Shown here in pieces: positions 31,566-40,280 of a stretch of DNA of 64,000 bases. The notes beneath the pieces are model-generated. The model worked only from the letters and a program-made list of their open reading frames with translations, searched no databases and had not been told where the DNA came from. The translations under genes were made by a program, and so were the position numbers. The DNA is from Planctomycetota bacterium (GTDB taxonomy: Bacteria > Planctomycetota > PLA2), in contig JAJFFH010000070.1 of the NCBI GenBank assembly GCA_021776735.1, positions 55,350 through 119,349 of the forward strand, read 5' to 3'. The number at the start of each line of letters is the position of its first letter. Position 1 is the first letter of the stretch.

Positions 31566-32080
31566 TCCGTGCGGGTCACACCGGCACTCTCCAGCAGCGC
31601 CGTCAGTTTCTTGCCCGGCGCCTTGACGGTCGTCGTGCTCCCCAGGTGCTTGCCGTCGCGAAAAAAGATCATCGACAGGCATTCGTAGCAGATGACGACG
31701 TCGTAGACCGCGCCGCCGTGTCGGGTGCGGAGCGCGTGGCGGGGATTGAAGCACGCCGCTACGGTGCCGTCGCTACGCTGGATTCCGTCGAAGAACGCGC
31801 GGAGTGCCTTGGCTCTCTGGTTCTTGTCGAGCGCCATCGTGCCGAGCACCGCGTAGTCGTCCACCCGAGCGAGCTTGTCGTAGCCCCGCTCGCGCCACAG
31901 CTTTTGGTCGTAGCCCTTCGGGTACGGATACAGCGACAGCAATTCGAGAGACTCGCCGCGGAGGAGCGCTTCCCGAACGGGCTCCGGCACACTGCGCTTC
32001 ACCTTGGCGGGAATCCGGATCGAGCTCGGCGCGTCACTGGCGCACCCGGCGAGAAAGCTGGCAACGATCAACCACTTCAT
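31553..32080 (-). CDS. Hypothetical lipoprotein
   Basis: 175 aa with a short lipoprotein leader, MKWLIVASFLAGC, Cys at 13. The rest (SVPEPVREALLRGESLELLS, LYPYPKGYDQKLW, DDYAVLGTMALDKNQRAKAL, VVICYECLSMIFF) suggests a small globular protein; YPYP and a CYEC pair are notable. No family was recognised with confidence. It is convergent with the gene at 31011. Confidence 0.65.
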   Translation of the reverse strand: MKWLIVASFLAGCASDAPSSIRIPAKVKRSVPEPVREALLRGESLELLSLYPYPKGYDQKLWRERGYDKLARVDDYAVLGTMALDKNQRAKALRAFFDGIQRSDGTVAACFNPRHALRTRHGGAVYDVVICYECLSMIFFRDGKHLGSTTTVKAPGKKLTALLESAGVTRTDQLR

Positions 32081-32339
32081 GGCCCGAGACTAACGCCACG
32101 AAACGCCACGAAACGTCAAAAGCGCGTCGGATCCGCGAGCATCGCCGTCCGTACGCTTCCGGTCCGCTTCCGCCCGCCCCCGCCACCTGTCCACCATGAC
32201 TGCGCACCGCAGAAACGCAGAAGCGCAGAACCTGAAAAACTGAGCGATAGCTAGAGGAGGCTTCCGGAAAACCCGGTTGCCATGACGGTGCTGTCTCAGG
32301 TTCCGGGTACTCTTCTCGTCTACTTGCGGAGGGACCGAT
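32081..32339. other. Intergenic region with degenerate GCAGAAACGCAGAAG repeats
   Basis: This gap holds AACGCCACG repeated at 32093-32110, one interspersed motif copy (32141), a CCGCCCGCCCCCGCC run near 32170, and the AGAAACGCAGAAGCGCAGAA periodic stretch near 32211. A Shine-Dalgarno GGAGG sits before the gene at 32340. No ORF is convincing. Confidence 0.5.
32141..32152 (-). repeat. Interspersed motif copy
   Basis: Exact core on the minus strand preceded by GAAGCGT, in the gap before the large propeller gene. Confidence 0.9.
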
Positions 32340-35300
32340 ATGTACCGCGCACTCGCGCTTTCAGGACTTCTCATATTCGCGGCCTGTAACAAGGGCACGC
32401 AGTCGCTGGCCGACGATCCCGAGTTCATTCTTCCGAGCCTGACGCTGGGGTCTCCCGGCCTTGCCGGGGAGTACGGTCGGGCCGTCGTCTTCGTGGGCGA
32501 TCTCGCGGCGGTCGGCCAGCCGGATCGCAACGAGGTGCACCTGTTCGACGCCGAGGACGGCAAGCTCGTGCGGACGCTCCGGAGCGACCGGAACAACGCC
32601 AACTTCGGGCAGGCGCTGGCGGTCATCGGCGGCGAGCTGTACGTCGGCGCGCCGGGCATCGAACGCGTGTTTCGGTTCGATCCGGCAACCGGCGAGGAGC
32701 GCGCTGTCGTGCGCGTCGATGCCGGCGAGTTCGGCGCGGCTTTGGCCATCGTCGGCGGCGAGCTCTGGGTCGGCTCCCCGGGCCACGATGTCGGCCGCGG
32801 CCTCGTCGTCCGCATCGCGCTGACGAGCCACGTCGAGATCGGCCGCATTCCGAGTCCGAACGCGACCGTGGGCGGCACCTTCGGCGCGGCCCTGGCAGAG
32901 ACGTCGGGCGGCGCGGTCGTCGGCGCGCCGGGTGAATTCGGCGGCGCCGGACAGGCGTACCTCTTCAATTCCAGCGGCTTGCTGCAACACGCCGTGACAG
33001 GGCCGGACGGCGGCGGATTCGGCTCGAGCGTCGCGGCGGAAGGCGACACGATCGTCGTCGGCGCCCCGCGGGCGGACGAGGGTCGGGCCTACCTGATCCA
33101 AGCCAAGGACGGCGATGTTTCCGAGACTCTCGAGGGCCCCGCGGGAGGCTCTTCGTTCGGCGCGGCTGTCGGCGTAGACGGAACCCACATCGTGGTCGCC
33201 GGCGCGGACGGCGAGGCGCAGGTGTCCATTTTCGACGCCGCGACGGGTGCCTTGCAGCGAACGGTTCAACCCGCTCCCGAAAAGGGCGCACCGGCAGGGT
33301 TCGCGATCGCGACCCGCAACGGCGTCGCACTGATCGGCGTCTTTCAGTTGGCCGGAGACGTCGGCCTGGCAACGAGCTTTGATTGCACGCTCGGCGTAGT
33401 CCTGATTATCTTCGAGGCGCCGACGCCGGCCGCGGGCCAGTTCTACGGCGAAGACGTCGCGATCGTCGGCGACCTGTTCGCCATCTCGACCCGCAGCACC
33501 GACCAGATCTTCTTGTACGACCAAGTGGGCAACCTCGTCCGCACCTTGACCATCCCGAGCGGCGATTCCGCGCGTTCGCTGGCTGCTCACGGCACGGACC
33601 GACTCCTGGTCGGCGTCCCTGACGTCTCGGACGCCGAGGGACGGGTGCTCGTGTTCGACGTGACCAACGGCAACCTCGTCACGACCCTGCAGGAACAGGA
33701 TCCTGAATCAGCCGCCGAATTCGGAGCATCCGTGGCGAGCGACGGCACGTTCATCATCGTGGGTACGCCCGGCGCGACGCTGGGCGTTGGCTGCGGCGGC
33801 GAGGAGGGTGAGGCGTTCGTCTTCGATGCCACGTTCGCCCTATCGTTCTCGTTGGAACCACAGGTGCCCGAAGCTGGAGCCCGTTACGGCGAGTCCGTCG
33901 CGGTGTCCCCGGAGGGGTTTTTTGTAGGCGCACCGTTCAGCATTCCCGCCACGGAAGGCCTGCTCGGCAGCGTCTGCCAGTACAACCGCACGACCGGCGC
34001 GTTCGTCCGAATGTTCTTCGACGATCAAGCGGACGGGGACGACGGTCTCGGCACGTCGATCGCGATCCTGAACGGCAAGTTGTTCGCGGGGGCGCCGATC
34101 GACTCCTTTTTGGACACGCAGAGCCCGATCACGGTCTCCCTTGTTGATGCCGGAGGCGTCCTGGTGTTCGACATCGCCTCGGGCGGAATCGACCGCACGA
34201 TACGTTCTCCCGGTCGGGCGGATTTCGGCGCATTCGGCGCGGCGGTTGCGGCCGCTGGCGACACCCTCTTGGTCGGCGAACCAACCGGCTTTCGCCTGCC
34301 GCCGGGGCCCTTGGCGGGCACGACGCCCCCGGAGGGAGTGGTGCATAGCTTCGATCCCGACACCGGCATCCGCCGCTTCGTGTTCGACGGTCCCGCAGGC
34401 GAGGTGCTTGCCGGATTCGGCACGAGTGTGGCGTTGTCCGCCGACGGACGCTGGTTCCTCGGCGGCGCACCGGGCGAGACAGTGAACGGACAGATCAACG
34501 CGGGATCGGTGCTGGCCTTCGACACCGACGCCCTCACCATCGCCGTGAGCCCGACGCCCGAGACCGACGGCGAATTCGGAGCCGCCACGGCCGGGTTCTG
34601 CGGGGATCGGATTATTGTCGGCGCGCGCGACGAGGGTGGCGGCCAAGGCACGGTCTATATCGTCGATCCGGCCACCGGCGAGACAACGCTGCAAATCCCC
34701 TTCCCGGACACGTTTGGCACGGCGGACTTCGGCCACGCCATCGCCGTGTTCGGCAACCAGTTCGCGGTCAGCGCGCCCCGGGCATCCGGCGGACGCGTCT
34801 ATCTGTTCAACAAGGCCGGAGCCCTCGTGCGCACATTCCAAAGCCCCTTGGGGGGCGGAGCGTTCGGTCAGAGCATCGCCAACGTCGAGGGGCTGCTCAT
34901 GATCGGAGAGCCGGGCACGGCAGCGTATCTCTTTCAACTCGACGGGACGCTCGTTCGCACGTTCACGTCGCCGCCCCTGGCAGGCGGTTCACTGGACGCC
35001 TTCGGATTTGCGGTCCGCGGCGCCGGCAACTTCGTCGCCATCAGCGCCGTCCAACGCGACAACCCCGATCAGACTTTCGGCGCGGTCTTTGTCTTCGACC
35101 GCACCAACGGCAACCTGCTCTCCACCCTGAATTCGCCCACCGGCTCGAACTTCCAGTTCGGGAATTGGCTGACAATCCACAATGGAACGACGCTTGTCGT
35201 CTCGGATCCCTTCGACACGGGTTCAGGTGGAGCGCTCCACCTCTTTGATTTGGCGTCGGGCTCGTTTCTCCGCACCATCAACGCCCCCAATGGCGGTTTG

Positions 35301-36686
35301 GGCCTCGGCCAGGTACGGGGTTTCGGACGCGAGACGATCCAGTGCGGCGAGTTTCTGCTTGTCGGTCAAGTCCCGATCCTCGGCTCGGGAGCCGCCTTCC
35401 TGTTCGACATCCTGGGCAACGAGGTGTTCTGCGTCGAGAGTTTCAACCCGAGCCTTACCGACCGGTTCGGCCTCGGACTCGGCTGCCTGAACGGCGCGCC
35501 GATCGTCGGCGCCCCGGGCGCGAACGTGAACCCGAACGGGGCGGGCCGCGTGACGTTTCTCGCGGGCTTCCAGCAGCAGGCTCCGCCGGAAGACCCGACG
35601 TTCTCCGCCGCGCTTACGCTCACCAGCCCGGAACCGCAGACGAGCGGGTTCTTCAGCGACAGTGTCGCGTTCGTCGGCAACGACATCGCGGTCGGAGCGT
35701 CCCTCGAACGCCCGCAGATCGCCGGCACTGGGTTCCTGTTCGGTGCGGTCCACATCTATCGGGGCTCGGACGGCGCATTCCAGCGCACGATCCGGACGCC
35801 GAACGTGAATGGTAGCCAGCGCTTCGGGGTCTCCCTCTCGGCCAACGCGACCGTCCTCGCTGTGGGCTCCCCGGGTGAGCCGTCAGGCGGTGTGGCCGCG
35901 GGCAGGGCCTACCTGTTCTCGCCGATCACCGGACAAGTCCTGATCGCGTTTGATCCTCCGAATCCGGAGGACGGCGCCGGGTTCGGCTCGAACGTCTCGC
36001 TTTCGGTAGCCAACCTCTTGATCGGCGAACCAGGCGCAACCGTGAACGGATTCGACTCCGCCGGCCGTGCCCACTACTTCGACTGCGCGGTCAACCAGGT
36101 GCTCCAGTCTTTTGAGAGCCCAGACCCCGAGACCAACGGCAACTTTGGGACTGCCGTCGCGACGTGCGGCACCCGCGTCTACGTCGGCGCACACGGCGAG
36201 GACGACTTCAACGGTCGCGCCTACTGCTTCGACGGCCTCACCGGCCAACTCATCCATACATTCGACGCTCCCGCAGGAGCGACGCTGTTCGGCATCACGA
36301 TGGCGAAGTTCGGCAACGACATTCTCATCGGGGCGCCGGGTGGCATCGGCTCGGTCTTCCTGTTTAGCGGGGCGACCGGCCAGCTCCTGCGCACGTTCGA
36401 CAACCCAATCGAGGTGCCCTGCCTGTTCGGACAGTCGATCGCGAGCAACGGCAGCGAAGTGATCATCGGCGCGCCCGAGGGAGCCGGTGGCGGCAGCGCC
36501 CACATCTTCGACGGCGACACCGCTTCGCTGATTCGAACCGTGGAAAGCCCCGACCCGGAGGAGGGCGCCAACTTCGGCGAATCGGTCGCGATGTTCGGTA
36601 ACAACCACATCATCGGTGCGCTGCTCGCGGACGGCGGCGCAGTCGATGCGGGCGCCGCGTTCGTCAACGTCTCGGAGGACGGCTAG
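32340..36686 (+). CDS. Giant FG-GAP beta-propeller lipoprotein
   Basis: 1448 aa, the largest gene here, preceded by a good Shine-Dalgarno (GGAGG). The leader MYRALALSGLLIFAAC has a lipobox with Cys16. The body is about 22-25 repeats of roughly 55-65 aa, each with a FGxSVA strand, a VGAPG turn and a LFDxxTGxLxRT strand; examples are GAPGEFGGAGQAYLF, AEFGASVASDGTFIIVGTPG, FGTSVALSADGRWFLGGAPG and GANFGESVAMFGNNHIIGAL. Repeats of this kind stack as several seven-bladed propellers on the cell surface. Adhesion or matrix binding is the usual guess; no enzyme motif is seen. A motif near-copy (33105) encodes AKDGDVS. Confidence 0.88.
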   Translation: MYRALALSGLLIFAACNKGTQSLADDPEFILPSLTLGSPGLAGEYGRAVVFVGDLAAVGQPDRNEVHLFDAEDGKLVRTLRSDRNNANFGQALAVIGGELYVGAPGIERVFRFDPATGEERAVVRVDAGEFGAALAIVGGELWVGSPGHDVGRGLVVRIALTSHVEIGRIPSPNATVGGTFGAALAETSGGAVVGAPGEFGGAGQAYLFNSSGLLQHAVTGPDGGGFGSSVAAEGDTIVVGAPRADEGRAYLIQAKDGDVSETLEGPAGGSSFGAAVGVDGTHIVVAGADGEAQVSIFDAATGALQRTVQPAPEKGAPAGFAIATRNGVALIGVFQLAGDVGLATSFDCTLGVVLIIFEAPTPAAGQFYGEDVAIVGDLFAISTRSTDQIFLYDQVGNLVRTLTIPSGDSARSLAAHGTDRLLVGVPDVSDAEGRVLVFDVTNGNLVTTLQEQDPESAAEFGASVASDGTFIIVGTPGATLGVGCGGEEGEAFVFDATFALSFSLEPQVPEAGARYGESVAVSPEGFFVGAPFSIPATEGLLGSVCQYNRTTGAFVRMFFDDQADGDDGLGTSIAILNGKLFAGAPIDSFLDTQSPITVSLVDAGGVLVFDIASGGIDRTIRSPGRADFGAFGAAVAAAGDTLLVGEPTGFRLPPGPLAGTTPPEGVVHSFDPDTGIRRFVFDGPAGEVLAGFGTSVALSADGRWFLGGAPGETVNGQINAGSVLAFDTDALTIAVSPTPETDGEFGAATAGFCGDRIIVGARDEGGGQGTVYIVDPATGETTLQIPFPDTFGTADFGHAIAVFGNQFAVSAPRASGGRVYLFNKAGALVRTFQSPLGGGAFGQSIANVEGLLMIGEPGTAAYLFQLDGTLVRTFTSPPLAGGSLDAFGFAVRGAGNFVAISAVQRDNPDQTFGAVFVFDRTNGNLLSTLNSPTGSNFQFGNWLTIHNGTTLVVSDPFDTGSGGALHLFDLASGSFLRTINAPNGGLGLGQVRGFGRETIQCGEFLLVGQVPILGSGAAFLFDILGNEVFCVESFNPSLTDRFGLGLGCLNGAPIVGAPGANVNPNGAGRVTFLAGFQQQAPPEDPTFSAALTLTSPEPQTSGFFSDSVAFVGNDIAVGASLERPQIAGTGFLFGAVHIYRGSDGAFQRTIRTPNVNGSQRFGVSLSANATVLAVGSPGEPSGGVAAGRAYLFSPITGQVLIAFDPPNPEDGAGFGSNVSLSVANLLIGEPGATVNGFDSAGRAHYFDCAVNQVLQSFESPDPETNGNFGTAVATCGTRVYVGAHGEDDFNGRAYCFDGLTGQLIHTFDAPAGATLFGITMAKFGNDILIGAPGGIGSVFLFSGATGQLLRTFDNPIEVPCLFGQSIASNGSEVIIGAPEGAGGGSAHIFDGDTASLIRTVESPDPEEGANFGESVAMFGNNHIIGALLADGGAVDAGAAFVNVSEDG
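33105..33116 (+). repeat. Interspersed motif near-copy, CCAA form
   Basis: AAGGACGGCGAT preceded by AAGCC and followed by GTTTCC, as at 4027. It encodes AKDGDVS. Confidence 0.6.
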
Positions 36687-36785
36687 CCCGTCCGAAAGAC
36701 ACCTGCTACGACCAATCGGGCCCGCCGGCAATCGAAGCTGGTGGGCCCAATACCGCCGTCGTGCTCGTGCGCGGGGTATCTTTGT

Positions 36786-38414
36786 GTGGTGCGCATCGCA
36801 TCGGTGGTTCTGTTTCTTGCAGTCGCGACCGCGGCCCAGGATGCCGATGTGCTGGCTCGCTACGGCATCGAGCCCACCCGCGAGGGCCTGACACGGTACT
36901 TCGCGACGTTTCTGCCGGACAAGAAGGGGCACGCCAGAATCGCAGCCGGGATTCGGGCGCTGCAGGCTCCGCGCGAACCGAGACGCGAACACGGCATCGC
37001 CGTCTTGCTCCGCGCCGGTGTGGGTGCGCTCGACGCACTCGACGAGGCCACCAAATCGATCGACCCCGATGTCAGCCGGCATGCACGCTCGCTGGCCCGA
37101 CGCGCCCGCATCATGCGCAACGAGGCGACCCTCGCGGCGCTGCGCACGATCAAGAAAAAAAAGATCTCCGGCATGACCCGGTCGGTACTGTCCATCGCGC
37201 CGTTTTGCGACGACCGCGTTGAACTACGACACCTCGTGGAGAGGGCACTGCTGGCGACTGCGGGCACGCAGGATGTCGGCCACATTCGAGCTGCAATCGC
37301 CGGCGGCAAGCCCGCCGCGCAGGCGCCGGCAATCCTGGCGCTCGGCCATGTTCTCGGCACCGCCGCGCGGTCCGAACTTGTCCGGCGGATGACCGACCCG
37401 TGCCCACGCGTCGCCGTCGCTGCCGCGCGCGCCGCCGCCAACGTGCACGAGCCGCTTTGCCTGCCGGCACTCGTGGAGCTCCTGGAGAGCGACGACGTGC
37501 GCACGCGCCGCGAAGCGGCGCACGTCCTCCGCGTCGTCACCGGGAAGCGTTTCGGTTTCGCGAACTTCGACAAGGAAGAGAGCCGTCAGGCCGCGGCCGC
37601 ACGCTGGCGGCGGTTCGTCGCGGGGCACGAGATATCGGCGAAATGGAAGGTGCCGGTCCGCCTCGGTCGCGCATACCTGGGACGCACGCTGATGGTGATC
37701 TTCAACGAGCAAAAGGTCGTCGAGCTCGATGCGGCGGGCCGGGACACATGGACCCAGAAGGGACTCCCCGGCGTGTGGGCCGTCGCCGGCTCCCCGGACG
37801 GGTTTCGCGCGGTCGGCCTGATCAACTCGCGCGAAGTGATCCTGTTCAACGGGGAGGGACGCGAGCTGTGGCGCACAAAGCGGCTACCGGGCTATCCGAT
37901 TCACCTCTCGTTTGCCGGCAACGGCCACGTCCTCGTTTGCTGCGGAGGCAACGGGCCCAACATGACCGGCGCCAAGATCCTGGAACTCGACGAGTCGGGT
38001 CGCACCGTATGGCAGTACGCGCTCAACCGTGGCACGGTTCCGCTGGTCGCCCAGCGGCTCGATAGCGGCCACACGCTGATCGCAACCAATCGCCGGGTCT
38101 TTGCGCTCCGCCCCAACGGTAAAGTCGTGTGGGAACACAAGGCGATCGGCCACCCGTTCGGGGTGGGCAGCCTTCCGGACGGACGGATCTTGATCTTCGA
38201 CCGCCGCAGAAAAAGAATCGTCGAACTCGATACGAACGGCAGGCAGATCCGAACCCGGCCCCTGCCGGGCACCGGAAACTACTACTACGGACAGGCACTG
38301 CCGAACGGACGCTTTCTCTTTTCCCAGCAGAATCGAGCGATGGAGATCGACGCAAAGGGTCGCGTATTCTGGGAGCACCGCGGCCAAGGCCCCGTCAAGG
38401 CCGTGCGCTACTAG
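36786..38414 (+). CDS. Secreted HEAT plus PQQ-like beta-propeller protein
   Basis: About 542 aa from a GTG at 36786 (or 36789), chosen because it starts the signal peptide VRIASVVLFLAVATAAQ. Residues about 50-270 are HEAT-like helices (HARIAAGIRALQAP, RVAVAAARAAANVHEPLCLP, VRTRREAAHVLRVVTG). The C-terminal half is a propeller with motifs seen in arylsulfotransferase/PQQ-like proteins: VVELDAAGRDTW, VILFNGEGRELWRT, LELDESGRTVWQYAL, VFALRPNGKVVWEHKAIGHP, IVELDTNGRQIRTR and AMEIDAKGRVFWEHRG. The function is unknown. Confidence 0.82.
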   Translation: MVRIASVVLFLAVATAAQDADVLARYGIEPTREGLTRYFATFLPDKKGHARIAAGIRALQAPREPRREHGIAVLLRAGVGALDALDEATKSIDPDVSRHARSLARRARIMRNEATLAALRTIKKKKISGMTRSVLSIAPFCDDRVELRHLVERALLATAGTQDVGHIRAAIAGGKPAAQAPAILALGHVLGTAARSELVRRMTDPCPRVAVAAARAAANVHEPLCLPALVELLESDDVRTRREAAHVLRVVTGKRFGFANFDKEESRQAAAARWRRFVAGHEISAKWKVPVRLGRAYLGRTLMVIFNEQKVVELDAAGRDTWTQKGLPGVWAVAGSPDGFRAVGLINSREVILFNGEGRELWRTKRLPGYPIHLSFAGNGHVLVCCGGNGPNMTGAKILELDESGRTVWQYALNRGTVPLVAQRLDSGHTLIATNRRVFALRPNGKVVWEHKAIGHPFGVGSLPDGRILIFDRRRKRIVELDTNGRQIRTRPLPGTGNYYYGQALPNGRFLFSQQNRAMEIDAKGRVFWEHRGQGPVKAVRY

Positions 38415-38451
38415 GGAAATCCGCTCCGCGTGTTTCCTTAGTCTGATCCGA

Positions 38452-38478
38452 GGGAGAATCCGCTACGCGGATTCTCCC
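38452..38478. terminator. Perfect 12-bp hairpin
   Basis: GGGAGAATCCGC-TAC-GCGGATTCTCCC after the propeller gene. There is no T-run, so it may be a repeated palindrome rather than a terminator; a similar GAAT..CCCGC palindrome lies at 49454. Confidence 0.5.
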
Positions 38479-38489
38479 AGCATGATTAC

Positions 38490-38501
38490 ATCGCCGTCCG
38501 T
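38490..38501 (-). repeat. Interspersed motif copy, CAGCAAA form
   Basis: Exact core on the minus strand preceded by CAGCAA. It touches the TTG start of the HEAT-like gene at 38502. Confidence 0.9.
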
Positions 38502-40280
38502 TTGCTGTCGGTTCGTTTGGTTAGCTTCGACGATGAGGTGACACCCGAAACGGCGCTGCTCGCGGAAGAGTTCTTCGACGAAAGCGATCCGCGATTTCTC
38601 GGTGTGTTTCGGGCGACCGACACGGCGTCGCGCGTCGCGGCGCTCGCGGATCGATGGGTGCGCGACTCGCGCCCGTGGGCACGCGAGCAGGCGCACGCGT
38701 ACTTCGCGCTGCCGCTGTCGTGCCCGGGGCATCACGCGGTTCTCAAGCGCTGGCTGCGGCACGCGGAGGGCACCGGCGACGCCGAAGTCATGGGGCTGCT
38801 GATGGTTGCGTGCGACGGGCTCGTACGGCGGCGACTGGTCGGCCGCCAACTGCATTCGGTGCGCGATTCCATCCTGCCCGGCCTGACGTTCGACCGCACG
38901 CCGGGCACCCTGCGGCCCTGGGGCACGCGGTCCAAGGCGCGGGGCGACACGCTCTACAGCTATGCCACGCGCTACTACCTGCGGCGGCGCACATGGCGCT
39001 GGTTTCGCCGTCTTGGGTTCCAGCGGCCCGACGAATACACCGTGGCGGTCGCCGAGGCGCTCCGGCGCTACACTGACGAGGGCCTGCAGAACGGCGCGGC
39101 GCTGCTCGACTCGTGGGGCTTGCTGCACGCGTGCTTTTTCAAGAGCCCCGTGCTGCGCTTCGATGCCAGCCGAGCGCACCTGACCGAGGGCCGGGGCCTC
39201 AGCGAACTCGAGCCGGCACCCGCGTTTCCCGAACTCTGGGGCCGCACCGACGCGGTCGCGGTTCTCATCGGGCTCGTCACGCGGGCGCCGAGCCGTCTCG
39301 TGCGCATGTGGGCGATCAAGGTTCTGCAAGCTCGGCACGCGACGGCGCTGCGCGTTCTCGACCTCGACTCGATCGTGGCGCTGATCGACCACGGCGACGA
39401 AGACGTGCAGCAGTTCGGCGCGGCCTGTCTCGACGGCCACGAAGAACTTCCGACGCTGACGGTCGATCGCTGGCTGCGCCTGCTTCGCGTCGAGAGTCCG
39501 CTCGCACTCGCCAGCATCTGCAGCCTGATGGCGACCCACGTCCGGCCGGAGCGCCTTGACGACGCGCAGTGCATCGTGCTGACCGCAAGCCGGCCGACCG
39601 CGATCGCCCAACTCGGCCTGTCCCTGCTCGAACGGCGCGACGTGACCGACCGCGGCCTGCTGGTGAAACTGGCGGACGCGAAATGCGAAGCCGTGGGCGC
39701 TGCCGCGGCCCGGTTCGCTCTGCAACGTTTCGACCGGACGGCAGCCAAGGACGGCGATGCTTTTTCGCGCTTCTTGGACAGCTTGAATCGACGCGTGCGC
39801 CTCGCTGCGTGGGATTGGCTGCTCGCGCATCCCGCTCCGCCGCACGACGCCCCGCTGTTTGTCCGCTTGACGGAAACGCCCCACGACGACCTCCGGTTCC
39901 GCCTCGTGGACGAACTGGAGCGGCGCGCGGCGCTCCCGGGACTGCGCGGCGATGGTCTCGTGCCGGTTTGGGCCTCCGTCCTGCTCGGTGTGCACCGCGG
40001 CGGCCGGCGCAAGCCCAAGGCCGTTCGACAGATCGCCGACGCAATCATCGACGACCCCGAACGCGCCAACGGGCTGCTACCCGTACTCTGCATCGCCGTC
40101 CGCAGCGTCCGGGCTCCCGAACGCGCCGCGGGCCTGACCGGCATCGCCACGGTTCTCACGCGCCGGACCGAACTGCGCGCGCGCGTCGCCGAGCTCCTGC
40201 CCGACCTCTCGTTCGAGTCTGGCGCTTCTGGTCTGGGCGCTCCTGCTCTGGGCGACTCCGCTCCTGGGGAACAGGCATGA
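38502..40280 (+). CDS. Cytoplasmic HEAT-like protein next to SWIM-family gene
   Basis: 592 aa if the TTG at 38502 is the start; no in-frame ATG or GTG lies close upstream. There is no signal peptide. The N-terminal half (EFFDESDPRFLGVFRATDTA, RPWAREQAHAYFALPLSCPG, GTLRPWGTRSKARGDTLYSY, YYLRRRTWRWFRRLG) and the HEAT-like C-terminal half (RLVRMWAIKVLQARHA, DVQQFGAACLDGHEELPTL) resemble the HEAT partner usually encoded before SWIM zinc-finger family proteins. Its stop overlaps the next start (ATGA), so the two are coupled. An interspersed motif copy abuts the start codon. The function is unknown. Confidence 0.75.
   Translation: MLSVRLVSFDDEVTPETALLAEEFFDESDPRFLGVFRATDTASRVAALADRWVRDSRPWAREQAHAYFALPLSCPGHHAVLKRWLRHAEGTGDAEVMGLLMVACDGLVRRRLVGRQLHSVRDSILPGLTFDRTPGTLRPWGTRSKARGDTLYSYATRYYLRRRTWRWFRRLGFQRPDEYTVAVAEALRRYTDEGLQNGAALLDSWGLLHACFFKSPVLRFDASRAHLTEGRGLSELEPAPAFPELWGRTDAVAVLIGLVTRAPSRLVRMWAIKVLQARHATALRVLDLDSIVALIDHGDEDVQQFGAACLDGHEELPTLTVDRWLRLLRVESPLALASICSLMATHVRPERLDDAQCIVLTASRPTAIAQLGLSLLERRDVTDRGLLVKLADAKCEAVGAAAARFALQRFDRTAAKDGDAFSRFLDSLNRRVRLAAWDWLLAHPAPPHDAPLFVRLTETPHDDLRFRLVDELERRAALPGLRGDGLVPVWASVLLGVHRGGRRKPKAVRQIADAIIDDPERANGLLPVLCIAVRSVRAPERAAGLTGIATVLTRRTELRARVAELLPDLSFESGASGLGAPALGDSAPGEQA
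39747..39758 (+). repeat. Interspersed motif near-copy, CAGCCAA form
   Basis: AAGGACGGCGAT preceded by CAGCC and followed by GCTTTTTCG. It encodes AKDGDAFS. Confidence 0.75.
40092..40103 (-). repeat. Interspersed motif near-copy
   Basis: GCGGACGGCGAT on the minus strand; it encodes CIAVRS near the end of the HEAT-like protein. Confidence 0.5.
40221..40265. repeat. 15-bp tandem repeat, 3 copies
   Basis: GGCGCTTCTGGTCTG, GGCGCTCCTGCTCTG and GGCGACTCCGCTCCT. It encodes GASGL-GAPAL-GDSAP at the C-terminus of the HEAT-like protein. Confidence 0.8.
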